DNA from: Clostridium pasteurianum BC1
GTDB taxonomy: Bacteria > Bacillota > Clostridia > Clostridiales > Clostridiaceae
Assembly (NCBI RefSeq): GCF_000389635.1
Contig: NC_021182.1
Coordinates: 4,926,708-4,990,707, forward strand
Reading direction: 5' to 3'
DNA: 64,000 bases
The notes under the pieces were generated by a model. The model ran no database searches. It saw nothing but the letters and a program-made list of their open reading frames with translations, and had not been told where the DNA came from. The position numbers and the translations under genes are program-made. Positions 56,388 through 64,000 of the stretch are shown one piece after another (position 1 is the stretch's first letter; every line of letters starts with the position of its first letter).

Positions 56388-56441
56388 TAAAATACAAAAG
56401 AAGTAATGTTTCACGTGAAACATTACTTCTTTTGTATTTTA
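56388..56441. promoter_or_regulatory. parS site 2 inside a perfect 54-bp palindrome
   Basis: TGTTTCACGTGAAACA at 56407-56422 is a perfect parS. The flanks extend it to 27 perfectly complementary bases per arm, including the noc stop codon (56423-56425). As RNA it is a terminator-grade hairpin for noc; as DNA it could extrude a cruciform. Confidence 0.92.
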
Positions 56442-57202
56442 ATTGTAACTTCTATAAATTCATCTAATTCTTTTGATCTGTAATTAGCACTTATACCGTA
56501 TTTATCAAAAACTTGTTTTATAGTATTAATATACACTCTTGGACTAAATATTCCTTTTATTCTTTTTTTACCATCAGAAGCTAATTCAACTGTTTCCAAT
56601 TTAATTAATTCCTTTTCTATAAGCTCTTCAGTTTTCTTTACATTAAGTTGCTTATCTATGACGACTTTTAATATTTTCTTCTGAAACTCTTCATCAGGTA
56701 ATTTCAATAATGCCCTTGCATGTCTTTCTGTTAAAGAATTTTGTAGAATAATATCTCTTATAGACTTATTAAGTTTAAGAAGCCTAAGCTTATTTGATAT
56801 TGTGGATTGTTTTTTACCAATACTAATGGCAAGTTGATCTTGAGTATAGTCATGATTCTTAATTAAATTATAATATGCCTCTGCCTCCTCCATAAAATTC
56901 AAATCTTCTCTCTGAAGATTTTCTAACAAGGCTATAGCAGCCGACTCCCTATCAGAAATATCAATTATCATAGCTGGCACTACTTTAAGTCCCGCTATTT
57001 TAGCTGCTCTAAATCTACGTTCTCCGGCTATCAATTCATATTTATTCTCTTCTATTTTTCTTACTGATAAAGGTTGTATTATACCATAGCTTTTTATTGA
57101 TTGTGCTAACTCATTAAGTGAATTTTCATCAAAATATTTTCTTGGTTGATAAGTATTAGCAAATATCAATTCTACACTTATATTAACTATATTATTAATC
57201 AT
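56423..57202 (-). CDS. noc: Nucleoid occlusion protein Noc
   Basis: About 259 residues from ATG 57202 (SD GAGGGA). It is a ParB paralog: FANTYQPRKYFDE, AGERRFRAAKIAG, ENLQREDLNFMEE and HTH TQDQLAISIGKKQSTISNKL. Its position after rsmG is typical of noc. Noc spreads on DNA and blocks division over the nucleoid; its usual site differs from parS. Confidence 0.88.
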   Translation of the reverse strand: MINNIVNISVELIFANTYQPRKYFDENSLNELAQSIKSYGIIQPLSVRKIEENKYELIAGERRFRAAKIAGLKVVPAMIIDISDRESAAIALLENLQREDLNFMEEAEAYYNLIKNHDYTQDQLAISIGKKQSTISNKLRLLKLNKSIRDIILQNSLTERHARALLKLPDEEFQKKILKVVIDKQLNVKKTEELIEKELIKLETVELASDGKKRIKGIFSPRVYINTIKQVFDKYGISANYRSKELDEFIEVTIKIQKK

Positions 57203-57290
57203 AGCAAACCATCCCTCATATATTTCCTTATGGTTATTTTCTTCATATCTTAACAAAATCCTTCTTTTTTTATAATAATATATTCGACAA

Positions 57291-58010
57291 TTATTTCAAT
57301 GGTCTTTTAGTGACTGTTCCTGCTTTTCTAGGAAATTGTTTTGGTGTTTCTTTTATCTTTTTAACTATGACAAGATTATGCTTTAAATCACTTTCCTCAA
57401 TTTCTACTTTTATTATATCCTCTAACTTTCCACCTAAAGTTCCAATAGCATTTTTAGCCTCCAGTATCTCCTCTTCAATAGAAGGTCCTTTTAAAGCTAT
57501 AAAATATCCCCCTATATTAACATAAGGCATACAAAACTCACTTAAAACCGTCATATTAGCTACAGCTCTTGAAGTTGCAATATCAAATTTTTGCCTATAT
57601 TCAATTTTTTTAGAAAAGTCTTCTGCTCTCCCATGTATAGTTCTTATATTTTGAAGTTCTAATTTATTTATAACTTCATTTAAAAAATTAATTCTTTTAT
57701 TTAAAGAATCTAACAAAACTACATCTATACTTTCATTAATAATCTTTATAGGTATACCTGGAAAGCCTGCACCAGTACCTATATCAATGATATTTTTTGC
57801 ATTCTTTAAAAAATCGAACCTAAATATCTTTATTGAATCAATAAAATGCTTTTTTATTATCCCTTCATCATCAGTGATTGCAGTAAGATTTATTTTTTCA
57901 TTCCATTCCTGAATCAATTCTTTATACTTTATAAACTTATTATACCGCTTTTCATCAAAAAATAAGCCTTCATTTTTACAAGCACTATCCATTAAATCAA
58001 AATATTTCAT
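57291..58010 (-). CDS. rsmG: 16S rRNA G527 N7-methyltransferase RsmG
   Basis: 239 residues. The SAM motif is [14 protein letters not shown], with HFIDSI upstream and [15 protein letters not shown]. It methylates 16S rRNA G527. It is 23 bp downstream of mnmG. Confidence 0.95.
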   Translation of the reverse strand: MKYFDLMDSACKNEGLFFDEKRYNKFIKYKELIQEWNEKINLTAITDDEGIIKKHFIDSIKIFRFDFLKNAKNIIDIGTGAGFPGIPIKIINESIDVVLLDSLNKRINFLNEVINKLELQNIRTIHGRAEDFSKKIEYRQKFDIATSRAVANMTVLSEFCMPYVNIGGYFIALKGPSIEEEILEAKNAIGTLGGKLEDIIKVEIEESDLKHNLVIVKKIKETPKQFPRKAGTVTKRPLK

Positions 58011-58033
58011 TTTACCTCCACTTTGAATAAAGT

Positions 58034-59920
58034 TTATACTAATTTTTGTCTAAAGTATTGTTCAAGATATATCATTAAAACTGATATATCTGCTGGTGAT
58101 ACCCCTGAAATTCTAGAAGCTTGCCCAATACTTATTGGTCTCATTTTATCTAATTTTTGAATTGCTTCTACTCTTATTCCTTTTACTTTATGATAATCTA
58201 TATCTTCTGGTATAAGCCTATTTTCCAATTTTTTAAATTGTTCTACTTGCTCTAACTGCTTATCAATATAGCCTTCATATTTAGTTTCTATTTCAACCTC
58301 TTCTGTTATATCTTCGGACAAATTTGGTCTTTCTGAATCTAAAAATTTAATCATATTATAATTAAGCTCAGGCCTTTTTATAAGTTCATATAAACTTATA
58401 GGCTTTTTTAAAGTAGAAGATCCTATGCCTTCAAGAAAATCATTATTTTCTTTTTTATTTGTAATTTGTAATTTTCTTAATCTGTTAATTTCTTTATGTA
58501 TAGAATCTCTTTTATTTATAAATTTTTCATATCTATAATCTGAAACTAAGCCAATTTGTTTTCCGATTTCTGTCAATCTTATATCAGCATTATCCTGCCT
58601 TAATAAAAGTCTATATTCAGATCTTGATGTCATCATTCTATAAGGTTCATTTGTTCCCTTAGTAACGAGATCATCTATCAATACCCCAATATAGGCATCT
58701 GATCTACTTAGAATTAAAGGCTCTCTGTTTTTAACCTTTAATGAAGCATTTATTCCTGCAATAATGCCTTGACAAGCAGCTTCTTCATAACCCGAACTTC
58801 CATTTAATTGTCCTGCTCCAAACAATCCATTGATATTTTTAAATTCTAATGATAATTTCAATTGAGTAGGATCTATACAATCGTACTCTATAGCATATGC
58901 CGTTCTAAGTATTTCAGCATTTTCAAGTCCCTTTACAGTTCTAATCATTTTTATTTGTACTTCCTCTGGTAGTGAACTTGACATTCCTCCAACATACATT
59001 TCATTAGTATTCTCACCTTCTGGTTCAATAAATACTTGATGCTGATTTTTATCAGGAAATCTCATTACTTTATCCTCTATAGATGGACAATATCTAGGTC
59101 CTACACTTTTAATACTACCATTATATAAAGGAGATCTATCTATATTTTCTCTAATAACTTCGTGAGTTTCTTCATTAGTATAAGTTAAATAACATAATAT
59201 TTGTTTTCTATCAAGATTATCACTTATAAATGAAAAAGGAATTATTTTATTATCTCCAGGTTGCTCTATCATTTTTGATACATCTATGGATCTCTTATTA
59301 ATACGGGCTGGAGTACCGGTTTTAAACCTTCTTAATGCTATTCCAGAATCTATAAGGCTTTGTGATAATTCATTAGCAGGAAATAATCCACTTGGTCCAC
59401 CACTATAATTAATCTCTCCTGTTATTATTCTAGATCTTAAATAAGTACCTGTAGCTAAAACAACAGTTCTTGTTGAAAAATAGGCACCATTCTTAGTAAG
59501 AATCCCTTTTACTTTGCTATCTTTAATATCAATACTTACAACCTCTATCTGCTTTATATATAAATTATCCTGTCTTTCCAATACTTCTTTCATTCTCTCA
59601 GAATATCTTCTCTTATCAGCCTGTGCTCTAAGCGAGTGAACTGCTGGGCCTTTTGATAAATTTAGCATCTTAGATTGAATAAATGTATGATCAATATTAA
59701 CTCCCATTTCTCCACCTAATGCATCTATCTCTCTTACTAAATGACCCTTAGCTGTTCCACCTACATTAGGATTACATGGCATCATAGCTATGCTATCTAA
59801 ATTCATAGTACATATAAGAGTTTTAACACCCATTCTGGCAGCCGCTAAAGCAGCTTCACAACCTGCATGACCAGCTCCAATTACTATTACATCATAATCA
59901 CCTGCAATATATTTTATCAA
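58034..59920 (-). CDS. mnmG: tRNA uridine-34 carboxymethylaminomethyl synthase MnmG
   Basis: 628 residues. The FAD loop is [22 protein letters not shown], then [22 protein letters not shown]. The C-terminal region has [16 protein letters not shown]. It acts with MnmE on tRNA wobble uridine. Confidence 0.96.
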   Translation of the reverse strand: MIKYIAGDYDVIVIGAGHAGCEAALAAARMGVKTLICTMNLDSIAMMPCNPNVGGTAKGHLVREIDALGGEMGVNIDHTFIQSKMLNLSKGPAVHSLRAQADKRRYSERMKEVLERQDNLYIKQIEVVSIDIKDSKVKGILTKNGAYFSTRTVVLATGTYLRSRIITGEINYSGGPSGLFPANELSQSLIDSGIALRRFKTGTPARINKRSIDVSKMIEQPGDNKIIPFSFISDNLDRKQILCYLTYTNEETHEVIRENIDRSPLYNGSIKSVGPRYCPSIEDKVMRFPDKNQHQVFIEPEGENTNEMYVGGMSSSLPEEVQIKMIRTVKGLENAEILRTAYAIEYDCIDPTQLKLSLEFKNINGLFGAGQLNGSSGYEEAACQGIIAGINASLKVKNREPLILSRSDAYIGVLIDDLVTKGTNEPYRMMTSRSEYRLLLRQDNADIRLTEIGKQIGLVSDYRYEKFINKRDSIHKEINRLRKLQITNKKENNDFLEGIGSSTLKKPISLYELIKRPELNYNMIKFLDSERPNLSEDITEEVEIETKYEGYIDKQLEQVEQFKKLENRLIPEDIDYHKVKGIRVEAIQKLDKMRPISIGQASRISGVSPADISVLMIYLEQYFRQKLV

Positions 59921-59929
59921 TTAAATCAC

Positions 59930-61309
59930 CTACTTTCCCAAGCAAAAATTTTTAAATATTTTTTCTAATAAATCCTCTTCTAGAGTATCTCCAGTAATCT
60001 GCCCTAAATTATACCAAGCATTTCTTATATCTATTGATGCTAGATCAATAGCCGATGTGTTTTTTAAAGCATTTACAGCATCTTCACAATTAGACTTTGC
60101 TCTAATTAAAGCTGCTTTGTGTCTCGTATTTGTAATAATTAAGTCATGATATTTTATTTCTCCATTAAAAAACAATTCTTTAATTATATCTTTTAATTTA
60201 TCTATACCAAAACCTGTTTTTGTAGATATATCTATTATATATTTCGAAGATAAATCTTTAAAATCTTCATTTTTTATTTTTTTAGGCAAATCTGTCTTAT
60301 TTAATAGAATAATATATTTTTTACCATTAATATGTTTTATTATATCTAAATCTTTATCTTCTAAACTTCTGCTTGCATCTAACATGAATATTATTAGATC
60401 GGCTTCATCTATTTTTTTTATAGAATTTTCTACTCCTATCTTCTCTACAATATCATTAGTTTCACGTATTCCAGCGGTATCAATAAGCTTTATAGGAATA
60501 CCTGAAACATTTATATACTCTTCTATTACATCCCTGGTAGTTCCTTCAATTTCTGTAACAATAGCCCTTTTTTCTTCTAACAAAGCGTTTAGCAATGAAG
60601 ATTTACCTACATTGGGTTTACCAACTATAGCAGTATTTAAACCATCTCTTAATATTTTTCCTTCATCTGCAGAATTAATTAATTCTGCAATTTCTAATAA
60701 TATGTCATTTAACTTCACAATTGTATTTTCAGAAGTTAACTCTTCAAGATCCTCTTCTGGATAATCTACTGTAGCTTCAATATGAGCTATTAATTCTAAT
60801 AATTTTTCCCGTAAACTATTAATTTCTCTTGAAAGCTTACCTTCTGACTGCATAACAGCTGATTTCATGCTTATATCAGTTTTTGAAGTTATTATATCCA
60901 TAACTGCCTCTGCCTGACTAAGATCTATTCTTCCATTTAGAAAAGCCCTTTTCGTAAATTCACCTGGCTCAGCAATTCTCGCACCAGCCTTTAAAACTTC
61001 ATCTAAGACTCTCTTAGTTGAAAAGATACCTCCATGGCAATTTATTTCTATAGTATCTTCAGCTGTAAAACTTTTAGGACCTTTCATAAAACTTACAATA
61101 ACTTCATCTATATTTTCTTTAGTTTCTAGCTGAACTATATTACCGTATCTCATAGTATAAGGTTTAATATCTAGAATATTACCTCCATTTTTAGGTATAA
61201 AAATACTATTTACTATTTTTACTGAATTATTTCCAGAAACTCTAATTATAGAAATTCCGCCTTCACCTAAAGCTGTTGCTATTGCTGCTATAGTATCAAA
61301 TTCTTTCAT
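59930..61309 (-). CDS. mnmE: tRNA modification GTPase MnmE
   Basis: About 459 residues from ATG 61309, giving the family start [20 protein letters not shown]. The GTPase has G1 [11 protein letters not shown]3 DTAGIRE and G4 NKTD, and the C-terminal CLGK. The strong SD (AGGAGG) lies near 61344, next to another ATG at 61339. A hairpin GGTAAG/CTTACC between them could bring the SD close to 61309. Start 61339 would add ten residues. Confidence 0.93.
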   Translation of the reverse strand: MKEFDTIAAIATALGEGGISIIRVSGNNSVKIVNSIFIPKNGGNILDIKPYTMRYGNIVQLETKENIDEVIVSFMKGPKSFTAEDTIEINCHGGIFSTKRVLDEVLKAGARIAEPGEFTKRAFLNGRIDLSQAEAVMDIITSKTDISMKSAVMQSEGKLSREINSLREKLLELIAHIEATVDYPEEDLEELTSENTIVKLNDILLEIAELINSADEGKILRDGLNTAIVGKPNVGKSSLLNALLEEKRAIVTEIEGTTRDVIEEYINVSGIPIKLIDTAGIRETNDIVEKIGVENSIKKIDEADLIIFMLDASRSLEDKDLDIIKHINGKKYIILLNKTDLPKKIKNEDFKDLSSKYIIDISTKTGFGIDKLKDIIKELFFNGEIKYHDLIITNTRHKAALIRAKSNCEDAVNALKNTSAIDLASIDIRNAWYNLGQITGDTLEEDLLEKIFKNFCLGK

Positions 61310-61358
61310 ACAATATTGGTAAGAAAATAAACTTACCATTTCCTCCTCTCTAATTAGT

Positions 61359-61512
61359 CATCTGAAAATAAATAACAAGTCAAAGATGCGACCAATATTT
61401 TGAATCATCCAAGGAAACAGGTTCTGATGATAGTGGTGCTATCAGAAGGTTCTGTTGACGCAGTATGATACAAAATAGACTAGCATACTAACTAGTTATT
61501 TCTTTGAAGATG
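61359..61512. repeat. 154-bp interspersed repeat, copy B
   Basis: It starts CATCTGAAAATAAATAAC and ends ACTAGTTATTTCTTTGAAGATG, with imperfect inverted ends. It aligns end to end with 30024-30177 at the same length. It lies just upstream of the mnmE SD, between jag and mnmE. Confidence 0.75.
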
Positions 61513-61532
61513 CCTCACACCAGTTAATAATT

Positions 61533-61560
61533 AAAAAGAAAGCCATCAGGCTTTCTTTAA
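61533..61560 (-). terminator. Terminator overlapping the jag stop codon
   Basis: On the minus strand AAAGAAAGCC-TGAT-GGCTTTCTTT then Ts. The last codons of jag form the left arm and the TGA stop lies in the loop. Confidence 0.8.
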
Positions 61561-62172
61561 ATCAATTACAACATATCTATTGGGTTCATCACCCTCACTA
61601 TAAGTTTTAATATTCCTATTATTCTGTAATGCGGAATGAATTATCCTTCTCTCATAAGGATTCATTGGTTCAAATTTTATAGTTTTTCTACTTTTTTGTA
61701 CCTTATGTGACATCCTTATTGCAAGCTTTTTTAATGTTTCCTCTCTTTTGGTTCTATAATTCTCCGTATCGATAATCACTCTCTTATATTGTCCATCATG
61801 TTCTTTATTTATAACTAAACTCACAAGATATTGAAGTGAGTCTAAAGTTTCACCCCTATATCCTATTAATATTCCCATATTGGAACCTATAATTTCAATT
61901 TTTATCTTGTCTTTAATTTCTTTAATTTTAATTTCTGCATCAATTCCCATGGCATCAAAAATATTTTTCAAAAAATTTTCAGCTTTTTCGCAATAATCCC
62001 TTTTAACTGTTACCTTTACCTTTGCAGGTCGTTTACCGATAATACTTAAAAGTCCCCTGCGTCCTTCATCAATAACTACAACATCTACTTTATCTTCTGT
62101 AACTCCTAATTCACTGATAGCATTTTGTTTTGCCTCTTCTATGGTTCTACCAGTCATTTCAATAAAATTCAT
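61546..62172 (-). CDS. jag: RNA-binding protein Jag (KhpB)
   Basis: 208 residues. The N-terminal Jag_N domain (MTGRTIEEAKQNAISELG), a KH domain (GILIGYRGETLDSLQYLVSL) and a C-terminal R3H domain (ERRIIHSALQNNRNIKTYSEG) are visible. It follows yidC as usual. The SD is an unusual run of seven Gs. Confidence 0.93.
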   Translation of the reverse strand: MNFIEMTGRTIEEAKQNAISELGVTEDKVDVVVIDEGRRGLLSIIGKRPAKVKVTVKRDYCEKAENFLKNIFDAMGIDAEIKIKEIKDKIKIEIIGSNMGILIGYRGETLDSLQYLVSLVINKEHDGQYKRVIIDTENYRTKREETLKKLAIRMSHKVQKSRKTIKFEPMNPYERRIIHSALQNNRNIKTYSEGDEPNRYVVIDLKKA

Positions 62173-62202
62173 ACCGCAGGACCCCCCCTCAGTAAATTAA
62201 AC

Positions 62203-62997
62203 TTAATTATTATTGATTTTATCTGAATTCCTCTTTTTATTTCTCTTATTTTTTACAATATCTTTATTATCTATAGTAACACTACTTTCTGCTGCAATTT
62301 TATTTTCATTTTCTTCATTATTAATTTTATTTGCAACCATTTTCATAACTAATGTAGTTTGAAGTATTTGTACTATATTACCAGTTACCCAATACAATAC
62401 TAATGCTGCATTAAATCTTAAACTCATGTAGAAAAGAACTATAGACATAACTATATTCATAGTTGATGTTTGTTTTGCCTGAGCCTTGTCTACAGCAGTT
62501 GACGACATTAGCATACCTGAAAAATATGTAGTAGCACCAGATATAACTGGAAGTATCCAACTAGTCCAATCAGACATAGTGGCAGATTTAGATAAATCAT
62601 GAATCCATAAAAAGCCAATGCCGTTTATCGCTAAAGTAGAAAATACATAGTATAATGCTATAAGTATAGGATATTGTATTAATAATGGTAAACAACCGCC
62701 TAAAGGATTAACACCTTTTTCCTTATACAACTTCATCGTTTCCTGTTGTAATTTTTGCGGATCACTTTTGTATTTAGTCTGAAGTTTTTTTACTTCTGGA
62801 CCAACTTTACTCATCATCAATGAGGATTTAATTTGTTTAACATTTAAAGGTAACAATATCATTCTTATTATAATTGTAAGAACTATTATAGATAAGCCAT
62901 ACGATACATTGTTATTTGGAATAATATTTAATATTGAACGATTTATTGCCTGAAAGAAATTAACAAATAAATCATTTAAGAAATTGATTTTAAACAA
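62203..62997 (-). CDS. yidC: Membrane protein insertase YidC (SpoIIIJ type)
   Basis: 264 residues. Five helices, starting YGLSIIVLTIIIRMILLPLN. The conserved Arg is in ITIIIRMILLP, and the coiled loop has KVGPEVKKLQTKYKSDPQKLQ. A basic tail binds ribosomes. This short form lacks a lipobox Cys, so the N-terminus may be uncleaved. Confidence 0.93.
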   Translation of the reverse strand: MFKINFLNDLFVNFFQAINRSILNIIPNNNVSYGLSIIVLTIIIRMILLPLNVKQIKSSLMMSKVGPEVKKLQTKYKSDPQKLQQETMKLYKEKGVNPLGGCLPLLIQYPILIALYYVFSTLAINGIGFLWIHDLSKSATMSDWTSWILPVISGATTYFSGMLMSSTAVDKAQAKQTSTMNIVMSIVLFYMSLRFNAALVLYWVTGNIVQILQTTLVMKMVANKINNEENENKIAAESSVTIDNKDIVKNKRNKKRNSDKINNN

Positions 62998-63017
62998 AGT
63001 CCAAGCCTCCTATATTC

Positions 63018-63233
63018 TTATTTAACAGGATCATATCCACCTTCATTAAAAGGATTACACCTTAAAATTCTTTTAATTGATATATATCCTCCCTTTAAGA
63101 CACCGTATTTTGATATTGCATCTATTGCATACTGAGAACAGGTTGGGTAAAATCTACAACAGGGTCTTTTTAAAGGTGATATATATTTTCTATAAAATTT
63201 TATCATTGATAATATTATTTTCTTCATATTCAA
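63018..63233 (-). CDS. yidD: Membrane protein insertion efficiency factor YidD
   Basis: 71 residues: [32 protein letters not shown] and [13 protein letters not shown], the whole YidD signature. It overlaps rnpA by 4 bp. Confidence 0.95.
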   Translation of the reverse strand: MNMKKIILSMIKFYRKYISPLKRPCCRFYPTCSQYAIDAISKYGVLKGGYISIKRILRCNPFNEGGYDPVK

Positions 63234-63565
63234 TATAAACCTGCCTTTTTAAACAGATTTTTTAAAGAAGCTTCTATTTCTTTATAATTTTTATCCTTAC
63301 AGTTAATACGAGCGATAAATACGAAATCATAACCTTTTTTTAAGGATTCTTTGTTCAATCTATAGCTTTCACTTATTAATCTTTTTACTCTGCTCCTTAT
63401 AACACTCTTTCCAACTTTTTTACTTACCGATACGCCAATTCTATTAATATCTTTATTTTTAAAATTTCTAAATGTGTACAATACTAAAAGGTGATTAGAA
63501 AGAGATTTTCCTTTCCTATAGACAGTTCTGAACTCAGAATTTTTTCTTATTTTGTCTTCTTTCAT
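63230..63565 (-). CDS. rnpA: Ribonuclease P protein component
   Basis: 111 residues. [14 protein letters not shown] and the RNR-type motif [15 protein letters not shown] are present. It binds the RNase P RNA for tRNA 5' maturation. Confidence 0.95.
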   Translation of the reverse strand: MKEDKIRKNSEFRTVYRKGKSLSNHLLVLYTFRNFKNKDINRIGVSVSKKVGKSVIRSRVKRLISESYRLNKESLKKGYDFVFIARINCKDKNYKEIEASLKNLFKKAGLY

Positions 63566-63636
63566 ATAAAATCTAATGCTCCTTAAAAACTACTACTTTT
63601 TCTTGCAATTACAGAAAAAGGCCACAAAAGCGGCCC

Positions 63637-63771
63637 TTATGCTGTCAATCTTTTTCTACCTTTTAGTCTTCTTCTCTTTAAAACATTTCTTCCAGATAAA
63701 GTACTCATTCTTTTTCTAAAGCCATGCTCTTTCTTTCTTTGCTTCTTTTTTGGTTGATAAGTCATAAACAT
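63637..63771 (-). CDS. rpmH: 50S ribosomal protein bL34
   Basis: 44 residues from ATG 63771 (SD AAGGGGG), giving [20 protein letters not shown]. An ATG further upstream would add 18 residues foreign to the family. It is first of the origin-proximal leftward operon. Confidence 0.96.
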   Translation of the reverse strand: MFMTYQPKKKQRKKEHGFRKRMSTLSGRNVLKRRRLKGRKRLTA

Positions 63772-63851
63772 AATTATTGCACCCCCTTTTTTGTGCATTT
63801 CAAATTTTATATAGTAATTACTCACTAACTAATTTACAGTTTTACTTTTAT

Positions 63852-63880
63852 ATTATATATTTCCCTACTAGTAATGTCAA
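63852..63880 (-). promoter_or_regulatory. rpmH promoter
   Basis: TTGACA (63875-63880), 17 bp, TATAAT (63852-63857) on the minus strand, both perfect. Bases 63881-64000 hold an inverted repeat (CAGTTTA...TAAACTG) but no clear DnaA boxes. Confidence 0.85.
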
Positions 63881-64000
63881 TATTAATGAATTCTAGTAAA
63901 AAATCAGTTTACTTTTCTAATTTAATATCAATGATAATTTTATGCTTTTTATTGATACTAAACTGAAAAATTTTATTGTGAATATACTTATTTAAAAATT

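Larger units (their letters stand above)
54738..56390. other. 1.65-kb gene-free insertion between parA and noc
   Basis: In related genomes noc and parA are close together. Here no credible gene lies between them. The stretch holds an IS200/IS605-like remnant (55101-55290), a hairpin repeat (55664-55948) and otherwise AT-rich sequence with the parA promoter near its left end. Confidence 0.6.

Noticed and set aside
63881..64000. DnaA-box cluster / oriC at the right edge
   Set aside because: Only weak partial matches to the DnaA box are present; the origin probably lies beyond the window.
1..64000. CRISPR arrays or rRNA genes
   Set aside because: No regularly spaced repeats of array type and no rRNA-like sequence were seen on either strand.

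Overview
The window is low-GC Firmicute DNA, best read as a chromosome segment of Clostridium sensu stricto. It comes from an anaerobic spore-former: there are ferredoxin and flavodoxin-type proteins, a nitrogenase-like gene pair, a sporulation-lineage Lon protease, YyaC, and the clostridial dnaB-lon-rplI-gdpP-DUF2232 and rpsF-ssb-rpsR blocks. The right end is origin-proximal: rpmH-rnpA-yidD-yidC-jag-mnmE-mnmG-rsmG-noc-parA-parB all read leftwards away from the edge, and two perfect parS sites are present. dnaA/oriC should lie just beyond base 64000. The species cannot be fixed from sequence alone.

Layout. 1-3.9 kb: two leftward nitrogenase component-1-like genes behind a consensus promoter with an overlapping palindrome and a leader terminator, divergent from a truncated LysR gene. 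4.0-7.5 kb: a TetR gene divergent from a flavoprotein, an MFS exporter and a frameshifted ferredoxin-nitroreductase, with TetR-type palindromes between. 7.5-22.5 kb: an accessory region bounded by an intact tRNA-Thr(CGU) gene at 22416-22491. Its 3' half recurs at 12806-12858 and 8995-9041, so two segments look like tandem integrations or their remains. The inner segment carries an amino-acid ABC importer under a T-box leader whose specifier (TGC) and T-box base both point to tRNA-Cys. The outer one carries a YhgE-like protein, a VOC protein, a flavoprotein/MarR pair, a dead serine recombinase, a LytTR/DUF3021 pair with a hydrolase, and a D-amino-acid transaminase. 23.5-33 kb: gluconate/2-keto-3-deoxygluconate catabolism (two GntP permeases, a sugar-acid dehydratase, KDG kinase, KDPG aldolase, a GntR and an IclR regulator), which together make a modified Entner-Doudoroff route. 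33-54.7 kb: hsp18 with a CtsR box, dnaB and its usual neighbours, MocR regulator, Mn2+ transporter plus an MgtE-like soluble protein, ribosomal proteins, channels, yyaC, and parAB. 54.7-56.4 kb: a gene-free insertion between parA and noc. 56.4-64 kb: the origin-proximal operon.

The most unusual non-coding structure is as follows. Two genes (yyaC and a ykuS-like gene) have their Shine-Dalgarno inside the 3' arm of a terminator-like hairpin. Both parS sites sit at the centre of long palindromes that overlap the stop codons of parB and noc. A 154-bp repeat occurs twice, each time just upstream of a leftward gene. A second hairpin repeat shows a compensatory base-pair change between copies. An element resembling a minimal IS200/IS605 derivative lies between parA and noc.
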